DNA from: Paracoccus aeridis
GTDB taxonomy: Bacteria > Pseudomonadota > Alphaproteobacteria > Rhodobacterales > Rhodobacteraceae
Direction: 5' to 3'
Assembly (NCBI RefSeq): GCF_004923205.2
Contig: NZ_SELD02000037.1
Coordinates: 1-64,000 of the forward strand
DNA length: 64,000 nt
Shown here: in pieces, positions 8,771 through 17,660 of the stretch
How positions within the stretch are numbered: position 1 is the stretch's first letter
Layout: every line of letters starts with the position of its first letter
Translations under genes and position numbers: made by a program
Notes under the pieces: model-generated
What the model was told of the DNA's origin: nothing
Databases searched by the model: none
What the model saw: the letters and a program-made list of their open reading frames with translations, nothing else

Positions 8771-8891
8771 TCCCCACATTGCAGGGCCACCCTGCCCCAA
8801 TCGGAACCTTGCCACCCGGCCGCCCGTTCTACAGGCTCCTGACGCGCGGCCTTTCCAACCGGCGCGCGCCCAACACCGGCAAAGGGTTTCA

Positions 8892-10289
8892 ATGGGACTG
8901 AGTGACGCTGCCGAAGGAATCGCGCGGGGGCTCGGGCTGGCCGATCCGGTCGTCCGGCTGGGCGTCACCGGGCTGTCGCGCGCGGGCAAGACGGTGTTCA
9001 TCACCTCGCTGGTCGCGAACCTCCTCGACCGCGGCCGGATGCCCGCGCTCCGCGCGGCGTCCGACGGCACCATCCAGGGCGCGTGGCTGCAGCCCCAGCC
9101 CGACGACACGGTCCCCCGCTTCGACTACGAACGCCACCTGTCCGCCCTGACCGGCCCCGACCCCCACTGGCCCGAGGGCACGCGCCACGTCAGCCAGCTG
9201 CGCCTGTCGCTGCGCGTCCGCCCGCGCGGCGTGACCAGCGCGTTCCGCGGCATGCGGACGATCCACCTCGACATCGTGGACTACCCCGGCGAGTGGCTGC
9301 TGGACCTGCGGCTGATGGACAAGTCCTTCGCCGAGTGGTCGGCCGAGGTGCTGGACCGCATGCAGGGCCGCCCCGGCGCGGCCGAGTTCATGCGCGCGCT
9401 CGCCGCCGCCGACCCGCAGCGTGCCTTCGCCGAGCCCGAGGCGCAGCGCCTCGCCGCGGCCTATACCGCACACCTCCACGCCTCGCGCGAGGCCGGTTTC
9501 TCGGACTGCACGCCGGGCCGGTTCCTGCTGCCCGGCGAGCTGGAAGGGTCCCCCGCGCTCACCTTCGCGCCGATGCTGCCGCCGGGCCAGACGACCGGCG
9601 AGGGCCGCCCCGGCCCGGTCTGGCGAGAGTTCCAGCGCCGCTTCGACGCCTACAAGGGGCAGGTCGTGCGCCCGTTCTTCCGCGACCACTTCGCCCGGAT
9701 CGACCGGCAGGTGGTGCTGACCGACGTGCTGGGCGCGATCCACGCGGGCCCCCCGGCGGTCGAGGACATGCGCCGCGCCATGGCCGACATCCTGTCGGCC
9801 TTCCGTCCGGGCCGGGCGGGATGGCTGGCGCAGATCCTGGGCACGCGGCGGGTGGAACGGATCCTGTTCGCCGCGACCAAGGCCGACCACCTGCACCACG
9901 TCCAGCACCAGCGGCTCGCCAACATCCTGACCGCGATGCTGCGCGAGGCGCGCGACCGCGCCGATTTCCAAGGCGCGCGGACCGAGGCGATGGCGATCGC
10001 CGCCCTTCGCACCACGACCGAGGAGACGATCCACCAGGGCGGCCAGGATCTTCCGGCGGTGCGCGGCACGCTGATGGACGGGCGCGAGGCGGCGCTTTAT
10101 CCGGGCGAGCTGCCCGACAACCCGGCCGCGCTGATCGACCCGGCGCGCCGCGGCGCGGACCGCTGGCTGGATGCCGACTACGCGATCATGAACTTCGCCC
10201 CCGCCCCCGCCACGCTGCGCCCCGGCGACGGGCCGCCCCATATCCGCATGGACCGCGCGGCCGAGTTCCTGATCGGGGACAGGCTGTGA
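8892..10289 (+). CDS. ycjX: YcjX family P-loop protein (DUF463)
   Basis: Predicted nucleotide-binding protein of 465 residues with a P-loop GLSRAGKTVFITSL near residue 25. The motif TIHLDIVDYPGEWLLDL resembles the DxxG/Walker B region of this family, and ILFAATKADHLHHVQH resembles a TKAD nucleotide-specificity motif. In proteobacteria YcjX-like proteins pair with the membrane protein YcjF, which follows here 30 bp downstream. A stress or envelope role is suspected from E. coli but unproven. The ATG at 8892 follows AAAGGG; the in-frame upstream extension runs through the dispersed repeats and is not coding. Confidence 0.88.
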   Translation: MGLSDAAEGIARGLGLADPVVRLGVTGLSRAGKTVFITSLVANLLDRGRMPALRAASDGTIQGAWLQPQPDDTVPRFDYERHLSALTGPDPHWPEGTRHVSQLRLSLRVRPRGVTSAFRGMRTIHLDIVDYPGEWLLDLRLMDKSFAEWSAEVLDRMQGRPGAAEFMRALAAADPQRAFAEPEAQRLAAAYTAHLHASREAGFSDCTPGRFLLPGELEGSPALTFAPMLPPGQTTGEGRPGPVWREFQRRFDAYKGQVVRPFFRDHFARIDRQVVLTDVLGAIHAGPPAVEDMRRAMADILSAFRPGRAGWLAQILGTRRVERILFAATKADHLHHVQHQRLANILTAMLREARDRADFQGARTEAMAIAALRTTTEETIHQGGQDLPAVRGTLMDGREAALYPGELPDNPAALIDPARRGADRWLDADYAIMNFAPAPATLRPGDGPPHIRMDRAAEFLIGDRL

Positions 10290-10319
10290 GCGCGCGCGCG
10301 AACGACAGGGGAAAGCGCG

Positions 10320-11588
10320 ATGCCCGCTGACCCGACGGACACACCCGCCCCGACGCCCGCGCCCGCGCCCCGCCGCGGGCCGGTCCTGATCGACTACGGC
10401 ACCACCCCGGACACCGCGCCCGGGCGCCCCCGCCCCCCCGCCCCGGTGCTGAGCGAGAGGGCGCCGCCCCCCGGAGCGCGCGCGACCGAGGACGCGGGCG
10501 ATCCGCAGACGCCGCCCCCGCCGACCGGCGGGCAGGGCGAGCCGCCGGTGTTTCCCGAGCGCGCGCCGGGCGCGGGCCGCGACAACCGCCACGCCCGCCC
10601 CCCGCGCGGGCAAAGCCGCGCGCCCTCGCCCGCCGACGCGCCGCCGATCGACGACGGCACGCCGGTCGGCACCCTGCCGCAGCCGCGCACGATGCAGATG
10701 GTCACGCGGATCGTCGGCGCCGGTCCCTCGCCGGTGACGAAATTCTTCCTCAACTCGCTGGCGGCGCTGCTGACGTTCCTGCTGTCGATGGCGGCGCTGG
10801 ATTTCTTCGACCGGCTGATGGCGCGCAGCCCGGTGCTGGGCTGGATCGGGGTCGCGCTGTTCGGCGCCTTCACCCTGGCCGCGCTGGCGGTCGGCGTGCG
10901 CGAATACGCGGCATGGGCGCGGTTCGCCCGGATCGACGCGGTGCAGCGGCAGTCGGCCGCGGCGCTCGCCTCGAACGACCTCGCCGCGGCGCAGACGACG
11001 GTTGACCGGCTCCTGTCGCTTTACGCCGGGCGGCCCGAACTGGAATGGGGCCGCACCCGCCTGCGCGAGCGCCGGGGCGAAAGCTTCGACGCCGCGGCGG
11101 TGCTGGCGCTGGCGGAAACGGAACTGCTCGCGCCCCTGGACCAGCAGGCGCGGCGCGAAATCGAGGCGGCGGCCCGCACCGTCGCCGCCGCCACCGCGCT
11201 GATCCCGCTGGCGCTGGCCGACGTGGCGGCGGCTCTGGCCGCGAACCTGCGGATGATCCGGCGCATGGCGGAAATCTACGGCGGCCGCGCGGGCGCGGTC
11301 GGCGGCTGGCGGCTCGCCCGCACGGTCATCGCCCACCTCGTCGCGACCGGCGCGGTGGCGGCGGGCGACGACCTGATCCACACCGTCGCGGGGGGCGGCG
11401 TCTTGGCCAAGGTCAGCCGCCGCTTCGGCGAGGGCGTGGTCAACGGCGCGCTCACCGCCCGCGTCGGCGTCGCCGCGATGGAGGTCTGCCGGCCGATGCC
11501 CTTCGTCGCGCAGCCGCGGCCGAAAGTCGGGAACCTCGTCTCGCGCGGGCTTGCCGGGCTGTTCGGCAGCGACGGCCCGGCCAGGTGA
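10320..11588 (+). CDS. ycjF: YcjF/TIGR01620 family inner-membrane protein
   Basis: Membrane protein of 422 residues with three parts. A Pro/Arg-rich disordered cytoplasmic N-terminus covers residues 1-135. Two membrane helices lie around 140-195 (FFLNSLAALLTFLLSMAAL and VLGWIGVALFGAFTLAALAV). The DUF697-type C-terminal domain contains LRMIRRMAEIYGGRAG and GGWRLARTVIAHL. It follows ycjX by 30 bp in the same direction, the conserved pairing. Function is not established. The Pro-rich head is longer and less conserved than the membrane part. Confidence 0.85.
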   Translation: MPADPTDTPAPTPAPAPRRGPVLIDYGTTPDTAPGRPRPPAPVLSERAPPPGARATEDAGDPQTPPPPTGGQGEPPVFPERAPGAGRDNRHARPPRGQSRAPSPADAPPIDDGTPVGTLPQPRTMQMVTRIVGAGPSPVTKFFLNSLAALLTFLLSMAALDFFDRLMARSPVLGWIGVALFGAFTLAALAVGVREYAAWARFARIDAVQRQSAAALASNDLAAAQTTVDRLLSLYAGRPELEWGRTRLRERRGESFDAAAVLALAETELLAPLDQQARREIEAAARTVAAATALIPLALADVAAALAANLRMIRRMAEIYGGRAGAVGGWRLARTVIAHLVATGAVAAGDDLIHTVAGGGVLAKVSRRFGEGVVNGALTARVGVAAMEVCRPMPFVAQPRPKVGNLVSRGLAGLFGSDGPAR

Positions 11589-11667
11589 GCCGCGGCCGCC
11601 GCCGGTTCCCGGCAGCGTGACCGGGCCGCCCCTTCCCGTCGGCCCGCCAACCCGCTAGCGTGCCCGC

Positions 11668-12288
11668 ATGAAATGGAACCTGCCCAACGCCCTGACCATT
11701 CTCCGCCTTCTGGCCGCGCCGGGCGTGCCGCTGATGTTCCTGTTCGTCAGCCGCCCCTTCGCGGACTTCGCGGCGCTGGCGCTGTTCGTTCTGGCCGCCG
11801 TCACCGACTGGTTCGACGGCTACATCGCCCGGCTCTGGGGGCAGGAAAGCCGGTTCGGCGCGGCGATGGACCCGATCGCGGACAAGGCCATGGTCGTGAT
11901 CGCGCTGGTGGTGATGACCGGCTATTCCGGCATGAACCCGTGGCTGATCCTGCCCGTGACCGTGATCCTGTTCCGCGAGGTCTTCGTCAGCGGCCTGCGC
12001 GAGTTCCTGGGCGCGGACGCGGGCAAGCTCGCGGTCACCAGGCTCGCCAAGTGGAAGACGACCGCGCAGATGGTCGCGATTTCCTTCATGTTCCTGGGCA
12101 CCGGGCTCGACTTCTACGAAAGCGGGCATCCGCCACTGGTGGGCGAGACCCGGCTGCCGTGGTCCGACGACTGGTCGGACCTCGCGACGCAGGTCGGCAT
12201 GATCCTGATATGGGCGGCCGCGATCCTGACCGCGATCACCGGCTGGGACTACTTCGACAAGGCGCGGCCGTGGCTGCGCGACCGCTGA
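11668..12288 (+). CDS. pgsA: CDP-diacylglycerol–glycerol-3-phosphate 3-phosphatidyltransferase
   Basis: Committed enzyme of phosphatidylglycerol synthesis at the inner membrane; 206 residues with several membrane helices. The CDP-alcohol phosphotransferase signature is complete: DWFDGYIARLWGQ followed by RFGAAMDPIADKAMV, giving D-x2-DG-x2-AR-x8-G-x3-D-x3-D. MKWNLPNALTILRLLAAPG is the typical start. It precedes moaD by 10 bp in the same direction, an arrangement common in this family of bacteria. Confidence 0.92.
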   Translation: MKWNLPNALTILRLLAAPGVPLMFLFVSRPFADFAALALFVLAAVTDWFDGYIARLWGQESRFGAAMDPIADKAMVVIALVVMTGYSGMNPWLILPVTVILFREVFVSGLREFLGADAGKLAVTRLAKWKTTAQMVAISFMFLGTGLDFYESGHPPLVGETRLPWSDDWSDLATQVGMILIWAAAILTAITGWDYFDKARPWLRDR

Positions 12289-12298
12289 AGGGGCGCCG

Positions 12299-12550
12299 AT
12301 GACACTCGACGTGCTTTACTTCGCCTGGCTGCGCGAACGCATCGGCGTCCCCCGCGAACGGGTGGAAAGCCGCGCGGAAACGGTGCGCGACCTCGTGGCA
12401 GAGCTTGCCGCCCGCGACGACTGGCACGCGGCGGCGCTGGCCGACCTGTCGGCGGTGCGCGTCGCCGTGGACCAGCGCCTGGCCGACATGGATGCAAGCC
12501 TGGCGGGCGCGCGCGAGGTCGCGTTCTTCCCGCCGATGACCGGGGGCTGA
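12299..12550 (+). CDS. moaD: Molybdopterin converting factor small subunit MoaD
   Basis: Ubiquitin-like sulfur carrier, 83 residues, ending in the required Gly-Gly (FFPPMTGG) that is adenylated and thiocarboxylated. It starts MTLDVLYFAWLRERIG, the usual MoaD fold entry. It lies between pgsA and moaE, with 8 bp to moaE, so both subunits of molybdopterin synthase are co-transcribed. Confidence 0.93.
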   Translation: MTLDVLYFAWLRERIGVPRERVESRAETVRDLVAELAARDDWHAAALADLSAVRVAVDQRLADMDASLAGAREVAFFPPMTGG

Positions 12551-12558
12551 GGGGCGGG

Positions 12559-12990
12559 ATGCGCGTCCTCGTCCAGTCCGACCCCTTCGACGCCGCGGCG
12601 CTTCTGTCGGGCTTCGGCGCGGGCGCGGGCGCGGTCGTGACCTTCACCGGCCTCGTGCGCGGCGATGGCGGGCTGGTCGCGCTGGAACTGGAACACTACC
12701 CCGGCATGACCGAGGCCGCGCTGTCGGACCACGCGCGGGCGGCGGCCCGGCGCTTCGCGCTCACCGATGTGCTGGTCGTCCACCGCTTCGGCCGGATCGA
12801 GCTCGGCGCGCCGATCATGATGGTCGCGACCGCCGCCCCCCACCGCCGCGCCGCCTTCGACGGGGCCGACTTCCTGATGGACTGGCTGAAATCCCGCGCC
12901 CCGTTCTGGAAGCGCGAGATCGGCGCGGACGGCCCCGGCGGCTGGGTGGCGGCGAAGGACGCGGACGAGGACGCGCTGTCGCGCTGGTAG
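12559..12990 (+). CDS. moaE: Molybdopterin synthase catalytic subunit MoaE
   Basis: Large subunit of molybdopterin synthase, 143 residues. It inserts the MoaD sulfurs into precursor Z (cPMP) to give the dithiolene. Family motifs seen: [32 protein letters not shown], and the catalytic-Lys region [17 protein letters not shown] or ATG choices are not an issue: the ATG at 12559 follows GAGGGGCGGG. Last gene of the pgsA-moaD-moaE unit. Confidence 0.93.
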   Translation: MRVLVQSDPFDAAALLSGFGAGAGAVVTFTGLVRGDGGLVALELEHYPGMTEAALSDHARAAARRFALTDVLVVHRFGRIELGAPIMMVATAAPHRRAAFDGADFLMDWLKSRAPFWKREIGADGPGGWVAAKDADEDALSRW

Positions 12991-13130
12991 GAGGCGCCCC
13001 CGGGCCGGCAGGTCGGTGGGGAACATGGGCCGCGGCGGGCTCGGGCGCGGCAGATTGTCGGTCCTTCGCAGATCCCCGGTCGGCCGCCGGCCGCCACCTG
13101 ACAAGCCCGCGGCCTTCCCCCCGGGCTTCG

Positions 13131-13159
13131 TTGCAATCCGCCCGCGCGCCCCGCATATA
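13131..13159 (+). promoter_or_regulatory. Candidate sigma-70 promoter of accA
   Basis: TTGCAA (13131-13136) and CATATA (13154-13159) are separated by 17 bp and stand 30 bp before the accA ATG. The match is good for this GC-rich genome, but it is not experimentally supported. Confidence 0.5.
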
Positions 13160-13189
13160 GGGCCGCGAACAGCGAAAGGCGCGCCCGAC

Positions 13190-14149
13190 ATGACCTATCT
13201 CGAGTTCGAGAAGCCGCTTTCCGACCTTGAGGGCAAGGCCGAGGAACTGCGCGCGCTTGCCCGCAAGGGCGAGGGCGTGGACCTGGAAAAGGAAGCCGCC
13301 GCGCTGGACAGGAAGTCGGCGGACATGCTGCGCGACCTCTACAGGTCGCTGGATCCGTGGCGCAAGACGCTGGTCGCGCGCCACCCCGACCGCCCGCATT
13401 GCCGCGACTACATCGACGCGCTGTTTTCCGAATGGACCCCCTTCGCGGGCGACCGCACCTTCGGCGACGACCACGCGGTGATGGGCGGGATCGCCCGCTT
13501 CCGCGACCAGGCGGTGGTGGTGATCGGGCACGAAAAGGGCAACGACACCAAGTCGCGGATCTTCCGCAACTTCGGCATGGCCCGCCCCGAGGGCTATCGC
13601 AAGGCGATCCGCCTGATGGACATGGCCGACCGCTTCCGCCTGCCGGTGATCACGCTGGTGGACACCCCCGGCGCCTACCCCGGCAAGGGCGCCGAGGAAC
13701 GCGGCCAGTCCGAGGCGATCGCCCGCGCGACGGAAAAATGCCTGCAGATCGGGGTGCCGCTGGTCAGCGTCATCATCGGCGAGGGCGGGTCGGGGGGCGC
13801 CGTGGCCTTCGCCACGGCGGACCGGGTGGCGATGCTGGAGCACTCGATCTACTCGGTGATCTCGCCCGAAGGCTGCGCCTCGATCCTGTGGAAGGACGCC
13901 GACAAGATGCGCGAGGCGGCCGAGGCGCTGAAGCTGACCGCGCAGGACCTCAAGAAGCTGGGCGTGATCGACGCGATCATCCCCGAGCCGCTGGGCGGCG
14001 CGCAGCGCGCCCCCGCCGACGCCGTGAACGAGGTCGGGCGGGAAATCGCGCGGCTGCTGGACGAGCTGAAGGACCGCAAGCCGGCCGAGCTGATCCGCGC
14101 GCGGCGGCAGAAGTACCTGGAGATGGGATCGCGCGGGCTGGCGGCCTGA
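13190..14149 (+). CDS. accA: Acetyl-CoA carboxylase carboxyltransferase subunit alpha
   Basis: α subunit of the carboxyltransferase that makes malonyl-CoA for fatty acid synthesis; 319 residues, the normal length. Typical blocks are [60 protein letters not shown] (CoA/carboxylate site) and IGEGGSGGA with [15 protein letters not shown]. The ATG at 13190 follows GCGAAAGGCG and begins the conserved domain; the upstream frame is non-coding. It is transcribed alone with a candidate promoter at 13131. Confidence 0.95.
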   Translation: MTYLEFEKPLSDLEGKAEELRALARKGEGVDLEKEAAALDRKSADMLRDLYRSLDPWRKTLVARHPDRPHCRDYIDALFSEWTPFAGDRTFGDDHAVMGGIARFRDQAVVVIGHEKGNDTKSRIFRNFGMARPEGYRKAIRLMDMADRFRLPVITLVDTPGAYPGKGAEERGQSEAIARATEKCLQIGVPLVSVIIGEGGSGGAVAFATADRVAMLEHSIYSVISPEGCASILWKDADKMREAAEALKLTAQDLKKLGVIDAIIPEPLGGAQRAPADAVNEVGREIARLLDELKDRKPAELIRARRQKYLEMGSRGLAA

Positions 14150-14747
14150 GATCGGGGGCCGAGCAGGCGGTCAGGCTGTCGCCGAGGCGGGCAGGCCCGA
14201 CAGCGCGACGGCGATCCGCGAGGCTGTCCGGTTCGACCCTTGTTGCGGACGGGTTCGCCCCTTGTCCCCGACGGCACGCGATAAGTCGCCCGGAACACGC
14301 ACCCGCGGGCGACGCGATGCACGCGGGCGTGATGCGCTGCGCTGCGCCGGGCCGACGCGACGGCTGGGCTGCGCGAACGCTCACCAAGGCCGATCAGCCT
14401 GACCGGTTCACGACCCGACGCAGCCGGTAATCGCCGGGCCAGGCACAAGGGCTGCCGCCTCGTCTGCCGCCCGGCCCCGAGTTCCGCGGGCCTGCGGGTC
14501 ATGCACCCCCGTGAGCATTTGTGCCTGCCCGAAGCGTGAGAGCCGTGCATGCCCCCGCCGATACGGACGGCGGCCGTTCGGTCGGGACCGTCACCCGGCG
14601 TGCCCGCCTCTGCCGCCCGGCCCTTCCTTCAAACGAAGTTTGAGGACAGGTTGACCGCTTCCTCGGGCGGCCGGACCTATCCTCGGGGGGAAGGCGGCGC
14701 AGCCGCCGCGGGAGGCGGACGCCCTCGGCGGCGCTGGCCCCGAGGGA
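14150..14747. other. 598-bp intergenic region, no gene recognised
   Basis: Between the accA stop and the gabT stop. The open frames here are GC artefacts on both strands. Near the gabT end (14680-14745) are a GGCGGCGCAGCCGCC hairpin and a CCTCGGGGGG/CCCCGAGG pair, plausible terminators for gabT. On the minus strand this stretch reads CCCCCCGAGGATAGG, a weak match to the tail of the REP-like element in cca and serC-serA. Confidence 0.5.
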
Positions 14748-16067
14748 TCAGGAGCCGATCTTTTCGGGAGGCAGGTTCCCGTCCGCCCTGGCCTGCGTCC
14801 CGCCGGGGCCTCGGGCTGCGCGGATCGCGTCCTCGATGATCCCCAGCGCCTCGTCGAAGACCGCGTCCGGCACCGTCAGCGGCGGCAGGAAGCGGATCAC
14901 GTTGCCGTGGACGCCGCAGGTCAGCAGGATCAGGCCGCGCGACAGCGCCTCTTCCCGGACCTTGTTGGTGAACTCGGGGCTGGGCTTGCCGGAGGTGGCG
15001 AACTCCACCGCGTTCATCAGGCCGGGGCCGCGGATGTCCGCGATCTCGGGCACGTCGTCGCGGACCGAGGAAAGCCGCTGCTTCAGCCGCTGGCCCAGCC
15101 GCTCGGCGCGGTCCACCAGCCCCTCGTCCCGGATCACGTCCAGGACGGCCAGCGCCGCGGCCACGCCCAGCGGGTTGCCGGCGTAGGTGCCGCCCAGGCC
15201 GCCGGGGGGCGGCGCGTCCATCATCTCAGCCCGGCCCGTCACGGCCGAGATCGGCAGCCCCCCGCCAAGGCCCTTGGCCATCGTCGTCAGGTCGGCCGCG
15301 ACGCCGTGCAGTTCCATCGCGAACATGCGGCCGGTGCGGGCGAAGCCCGTCTGCACCTCGTCCGCGATCAGCACCGTCCCGTGCCGGTCGCAGACCTCGC
15401 GCAGGCGCGCCATGAAACCCGCGGGCACCGGGTAGAACCCGCCCTCGCCCTGCACCGGCTCGACGATGATCGCGGCGATGCGGGCCGGGTCCACGTCGGC
15501 CTTGAACAGCCGGTCCAGCGCGATCATCGCGTCGTCCTGCGTGACGCCGTGCAGGTCGTTGGGGAACGGCAGGTGCCAGACGTCGGGCATCATCGCCCCG
15601 AACCCCGCCTTGTAGGGCTGGACCTTGCCGGTCAGCGTCATGCCCATGAAGGTGCGGCCGTGGAAGCCGCCCGCGAAGGCGATCACGCCGTTGCGGCCGG
15701 TGTAGTTGCGGGCGATCTTGACCGCGTTCTCCACCGCCTCGGCGCCGGTGGTGGCGAAGATCGTCTTCTTCTCGAAATCGCCCGGCACGAGGTCGTTCAG
15801 CCGCTCGGCCAGCGCCACGTAGTTTTCATAAGGCACGACCTGGTGGCAGGTGTGGGTGAAGCGGTCGAGCTGGTCCTTGACCGCCTGCACCACCCGGGGG
15901 TGCCGGTGGCCGGTGTTCACGACCGCGATGCCGGCGGCGAAGTCGATGTAGCGGCGGCCGTCCCGGTCCCAGATCTCGGCGTTCTCGGCGCGCTCGGCAT
16001 AGACTTGCGTCGTCATCCCCACCCCGCGCGAGATGGCGGCGTTCCTGCGGTCGGTCATCGTGGTCAT
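14748..16067 (-). CDS. gabT: 4-aminobutyrate–2-oxoglutarate transaminase
   Basis: Class III PLP aminotransferase, 439 residues, converting GABA and 2-oxoglutarate to succinate semialdehyde and glutamate. Motifs: TTGAEAVENAVKIAR, GFHGRTFMGMTLTGK, IADEVQTGFARTGRMFAMEL with the cofactor Asp, and TMAKGLGGGLPISAVTGR with the Schiff-base Lys near residue 262. The next pathway enzyme, succinate-semialdehyde dehydrogenase, is 37 kb away at 52981, so the pathway is split. The ATG at 16067 follows GAGAGGGG; a second ATG nine bases in is also possible. Confidence 0.92.
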   Translation of the reverse strand: MTTMTDRRNAAISRGVGMTTQVYAERAENAEIWDRDGRRYIDFAAGIAVVNTGHRHPRVVQAVKDQLDRFTHTCHQVVPYENYVALAERLNDLVPGDFEKKTIFATTGAEAVENAVKIARNYTGRNGVIAFAGGFHGRTFMGMTLTGKVQPYKAGFGAMMPDVWHLPFPNDLHGVTQDDAMIALDRLFKADVDPARIAAIIVEPVQGEGGFYPVPAGFMARLREVCDRHGTVLIADEVQTGFARTGRMFAMELHGVAADLTTMAKGLGGGLPISAVTGRAEMMDAPPPGGLGGTYAGNPLGVAAALAVLDVIRDEGLVDRAERLGQRLKQRLSSVRDDVPEIADIRGPGLMNAVEFATSGKPSPEFTNKVREEALSRGLILLTCGVHGNVIRFLPPLTVPDAVFDEALGIIEDAIRAARGPGGTQARADGNLPPEKIGS

Positions 16068-16109
16068 GGTGCATCCCCTCTCCCGCGCGTCCGGCGCGGC
16101 ACGGGCAAG

Positions 16110-16137
16110 TTCTAACCCCTCGCGCGCGGGCTGTCAG
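16110..16137 (-). promoter_or_regulatory. Candidate promoter of gabT
   Basis: On the minus strand, CTGACA (16137-16132) and TTAGAA (16115-16110) are 16 bp apart, about 43 bp before the gabT start. Reasonable match, no other support. Confidence 0.4.
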
Positions 16138-16229
16138 TCGTCATCGCGCGCGGACCGCGCAACCTGCGCGACCTGCGCGGCGTTGGTCCCGGCGGGCGCG
16201 CCGTCCGTCCCATGCGAGGCCGCCCGCCG

Positions 16230-16955
16230 ATGTTTCCGATCCGCGACCACAACCCGTCCAGCACAAGGCCGGTCGTCACCCAGGTGCTGATCGCGATCAA
16301 CGTCGTGATGTTCCTCGTGACCGCGCCGTGGCTCGGGGGGATGGTGGGGCTGTGGGAAAACCTCGCGCTCTACCCGGTGGCGGTGGCGAACGGCTACAAC
16401 GTCTGGGGGCTTCTCACCCACATGTTCCTGCACGCGGGGCTGCTGCACCTGGGCGGGAACATGCTGTTCCTGTGGATCTTCGGCGACAACCTGGAAGAGC
16501 AGATGGGCCACGCCGGCTTTCTCGTCTTCTACCTGCTGGGCGGGCTGGCCGCGGCGGGGTTCCAGATGTTCGCCGACATCGGGTCGGGGATCCCGATGGT
16601 GGGGGCGTCGGGCGCGATCGCGGCGGTGATGGGGGCCTATCTGCTGATGTTCCCCAAGGCGCGGGTGGACGTCGTTCTGATCATCATCATCTTCTTCAAG
16701 ATCTTCACGATCCCCGCCTGGGTAATGCTGGGAGTCTGGTTCGCGCTGCAGCTCGTGTCGGGCTACTCGATGATGGGGGGCGAATCGGGGGTCGCCTACT
16801 GGGCCCATGCCGGGGGCTTCGCGGCGGGCGTGGTGCTGGCGCTGCCGGTGTTCCTGCGCCGGGGCGGGCCCGCATTCTGGCGCGCGACCGACGGCAAGCC
16901 CCCGCACCGGCCCGTGGACTACGCGCCGACGCGGATTCCGCCGGTCAGCCGCTAG
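16230..16955 (+). CDS. Rhomboid family intramembrane serine protease
   Basis: Polytopic membrane protease of about 241 residues. It has HMFLHAGLLHLGGNMLFLWIFG in the loop-1/helix-2 region, the catalytic serine in GASGAIAAVMGAY, and the catalytic histidine in YWAHAGGFAAG. These are the Ser-His dyad and helix-packing glycines of active rhomboids. I prefer the ATG at 16230 (MFPIRDHNPS, the usual family start, with GAGG upstream); 16212 is an in-frame alternative adding six residues. Its stop overlaps the convergent mnmD stop by 4 bp. The substrate is unknown. Confidence 0.88.
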   Translation: MFPIRDHNPSSTRPVVTQVLIAINVVMFLVTAPWLGGMVGLWENLALYPVAVANGYNVWGLLTHMFLHAGLLHLGGNMLFLWIFGDNLEEQMGHAGFLVFYLLGGLAAAGFQMFADIGSGIPMVGASGAIAAVMGAYLLMFPKARVDVVLIIIIFFKIFTIPAWVMLGVWFALQLVSGYSMMGGESGVAYWAHAGGFAAGVVLALPVFLRRGGPAFWRATDGKPPHRPVDYAPTRIPPVSR

Positions 16956-17617
16956 GGGGCAAGCCGGCCGCGGCTCATGTGGCGCTTGCCCGCGAAGCCC
17001 GGCGCGCGTTCGACCGCGAAGCCCGCCCCCGCCAGCGCCCGGCGCACGTGGCCCGCGGCGGTGTAGGTCGCGAAGCTGCCGCCCGGCGCGGTGTGGGCCG
17101 CGACCTCGGCCATCAGGTCGTCCGACCACAGCTCGGGGTTCCTCGCGGGGGAAAAGCCGTCGAGGAACCATGCGTCCGCCCGGCCCCGCCACCGCGGCAG
17201 CGTCGCGCGGGCGTCGCCGAGGATGATCCGCGCCTCGACCAGCCCCACCCGCAGGGGGCCGGGCCAGCCGGCGCGCAGAACGGCGGCGAGGTCGGCCAGT
17301 TCGGGAAAGGCGGCGTGGGCGCGCTTCAGCTCGGGGATGGTCAGCGGGAAGGCCTCGAAGCTGGTGAAGCGGACGGGGACCGCCGCGACCTGCGCCAGCG
17401 CGAGCAGGTTCAGGCCGGTGCCGAAGCCGGTCTCTGCGACGTGGAAGCCGGGGGTGAGCCGCGCGGGCAGGTCGTTGCCCGCAAGGAAGACGTGGCGGGT
17501 TTCCGCGAGGCCGCCGGCGAGGCTGAAATAGGGATCGTCGAAGCGGCGCGAGACGGGGACGCCGCCGTCGCGCCAGTCGATTGCGGCGTCCGGCCCGCTC
17601 TGGTCCTCGTCGGTCAT
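16952..17617 (-). CDS. mnmD: tRNA (mnm5s2U34) methyltransferase MnmD (MnmC1-like)
   Basis: SAM-dependent methyltransferase of the DUF752/MnmC N-domain family, 221 residues, expected to methylate nm5s2U34 to mnm5s2U in wobble uridines. Family blocks are YFSLAGGLAETRHVFLAGN, AETGFGTGLNLLAL (SAM loop), DAWFLDGFSPARNPELWS and FAGKRHMSRG. E. coli fuses this domain to an FAD domain in one protein; here they are separate. The FAD gene starts 43 bp away on the other strand. The ATG at 17617 gives the normal domain start; a longer frame upstream overlaps the FAD gene and is rejected. Confidence 0.87.
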   Translation of the reverse strand: MTDEDQSGPDAAIDWRDGGVPVSRRFDDPYFSLAGGLAETRHVFLAGNDLPARLTPGFHVAETGFGTGLNLLALAQVAAVPVRFTSFEAFPLTIPELKRAHAAFPELADLAAVLRAGWPGPLRVGLVEARIILGDARATLPRWRGRADAWFLDGFSPARNPELWSDDLMAEVAAHTAPGGSFATYTAAGHVRRALAGAGFAVERAPGFAGKRHMSRGRLAP

Positions 17618-17660
17618 GGCAGCTATCCCTTCGCCGGCTGACTGGACCGGGCCGGGGGCG

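Noticed and set aside
8208-8777. Open frames on both strands through the hrpB-ycjX gap
   Set aside because: They translate the structured repeats; frame is not preserved between copies A, B, C and D, and no ribosome-binding site fits.
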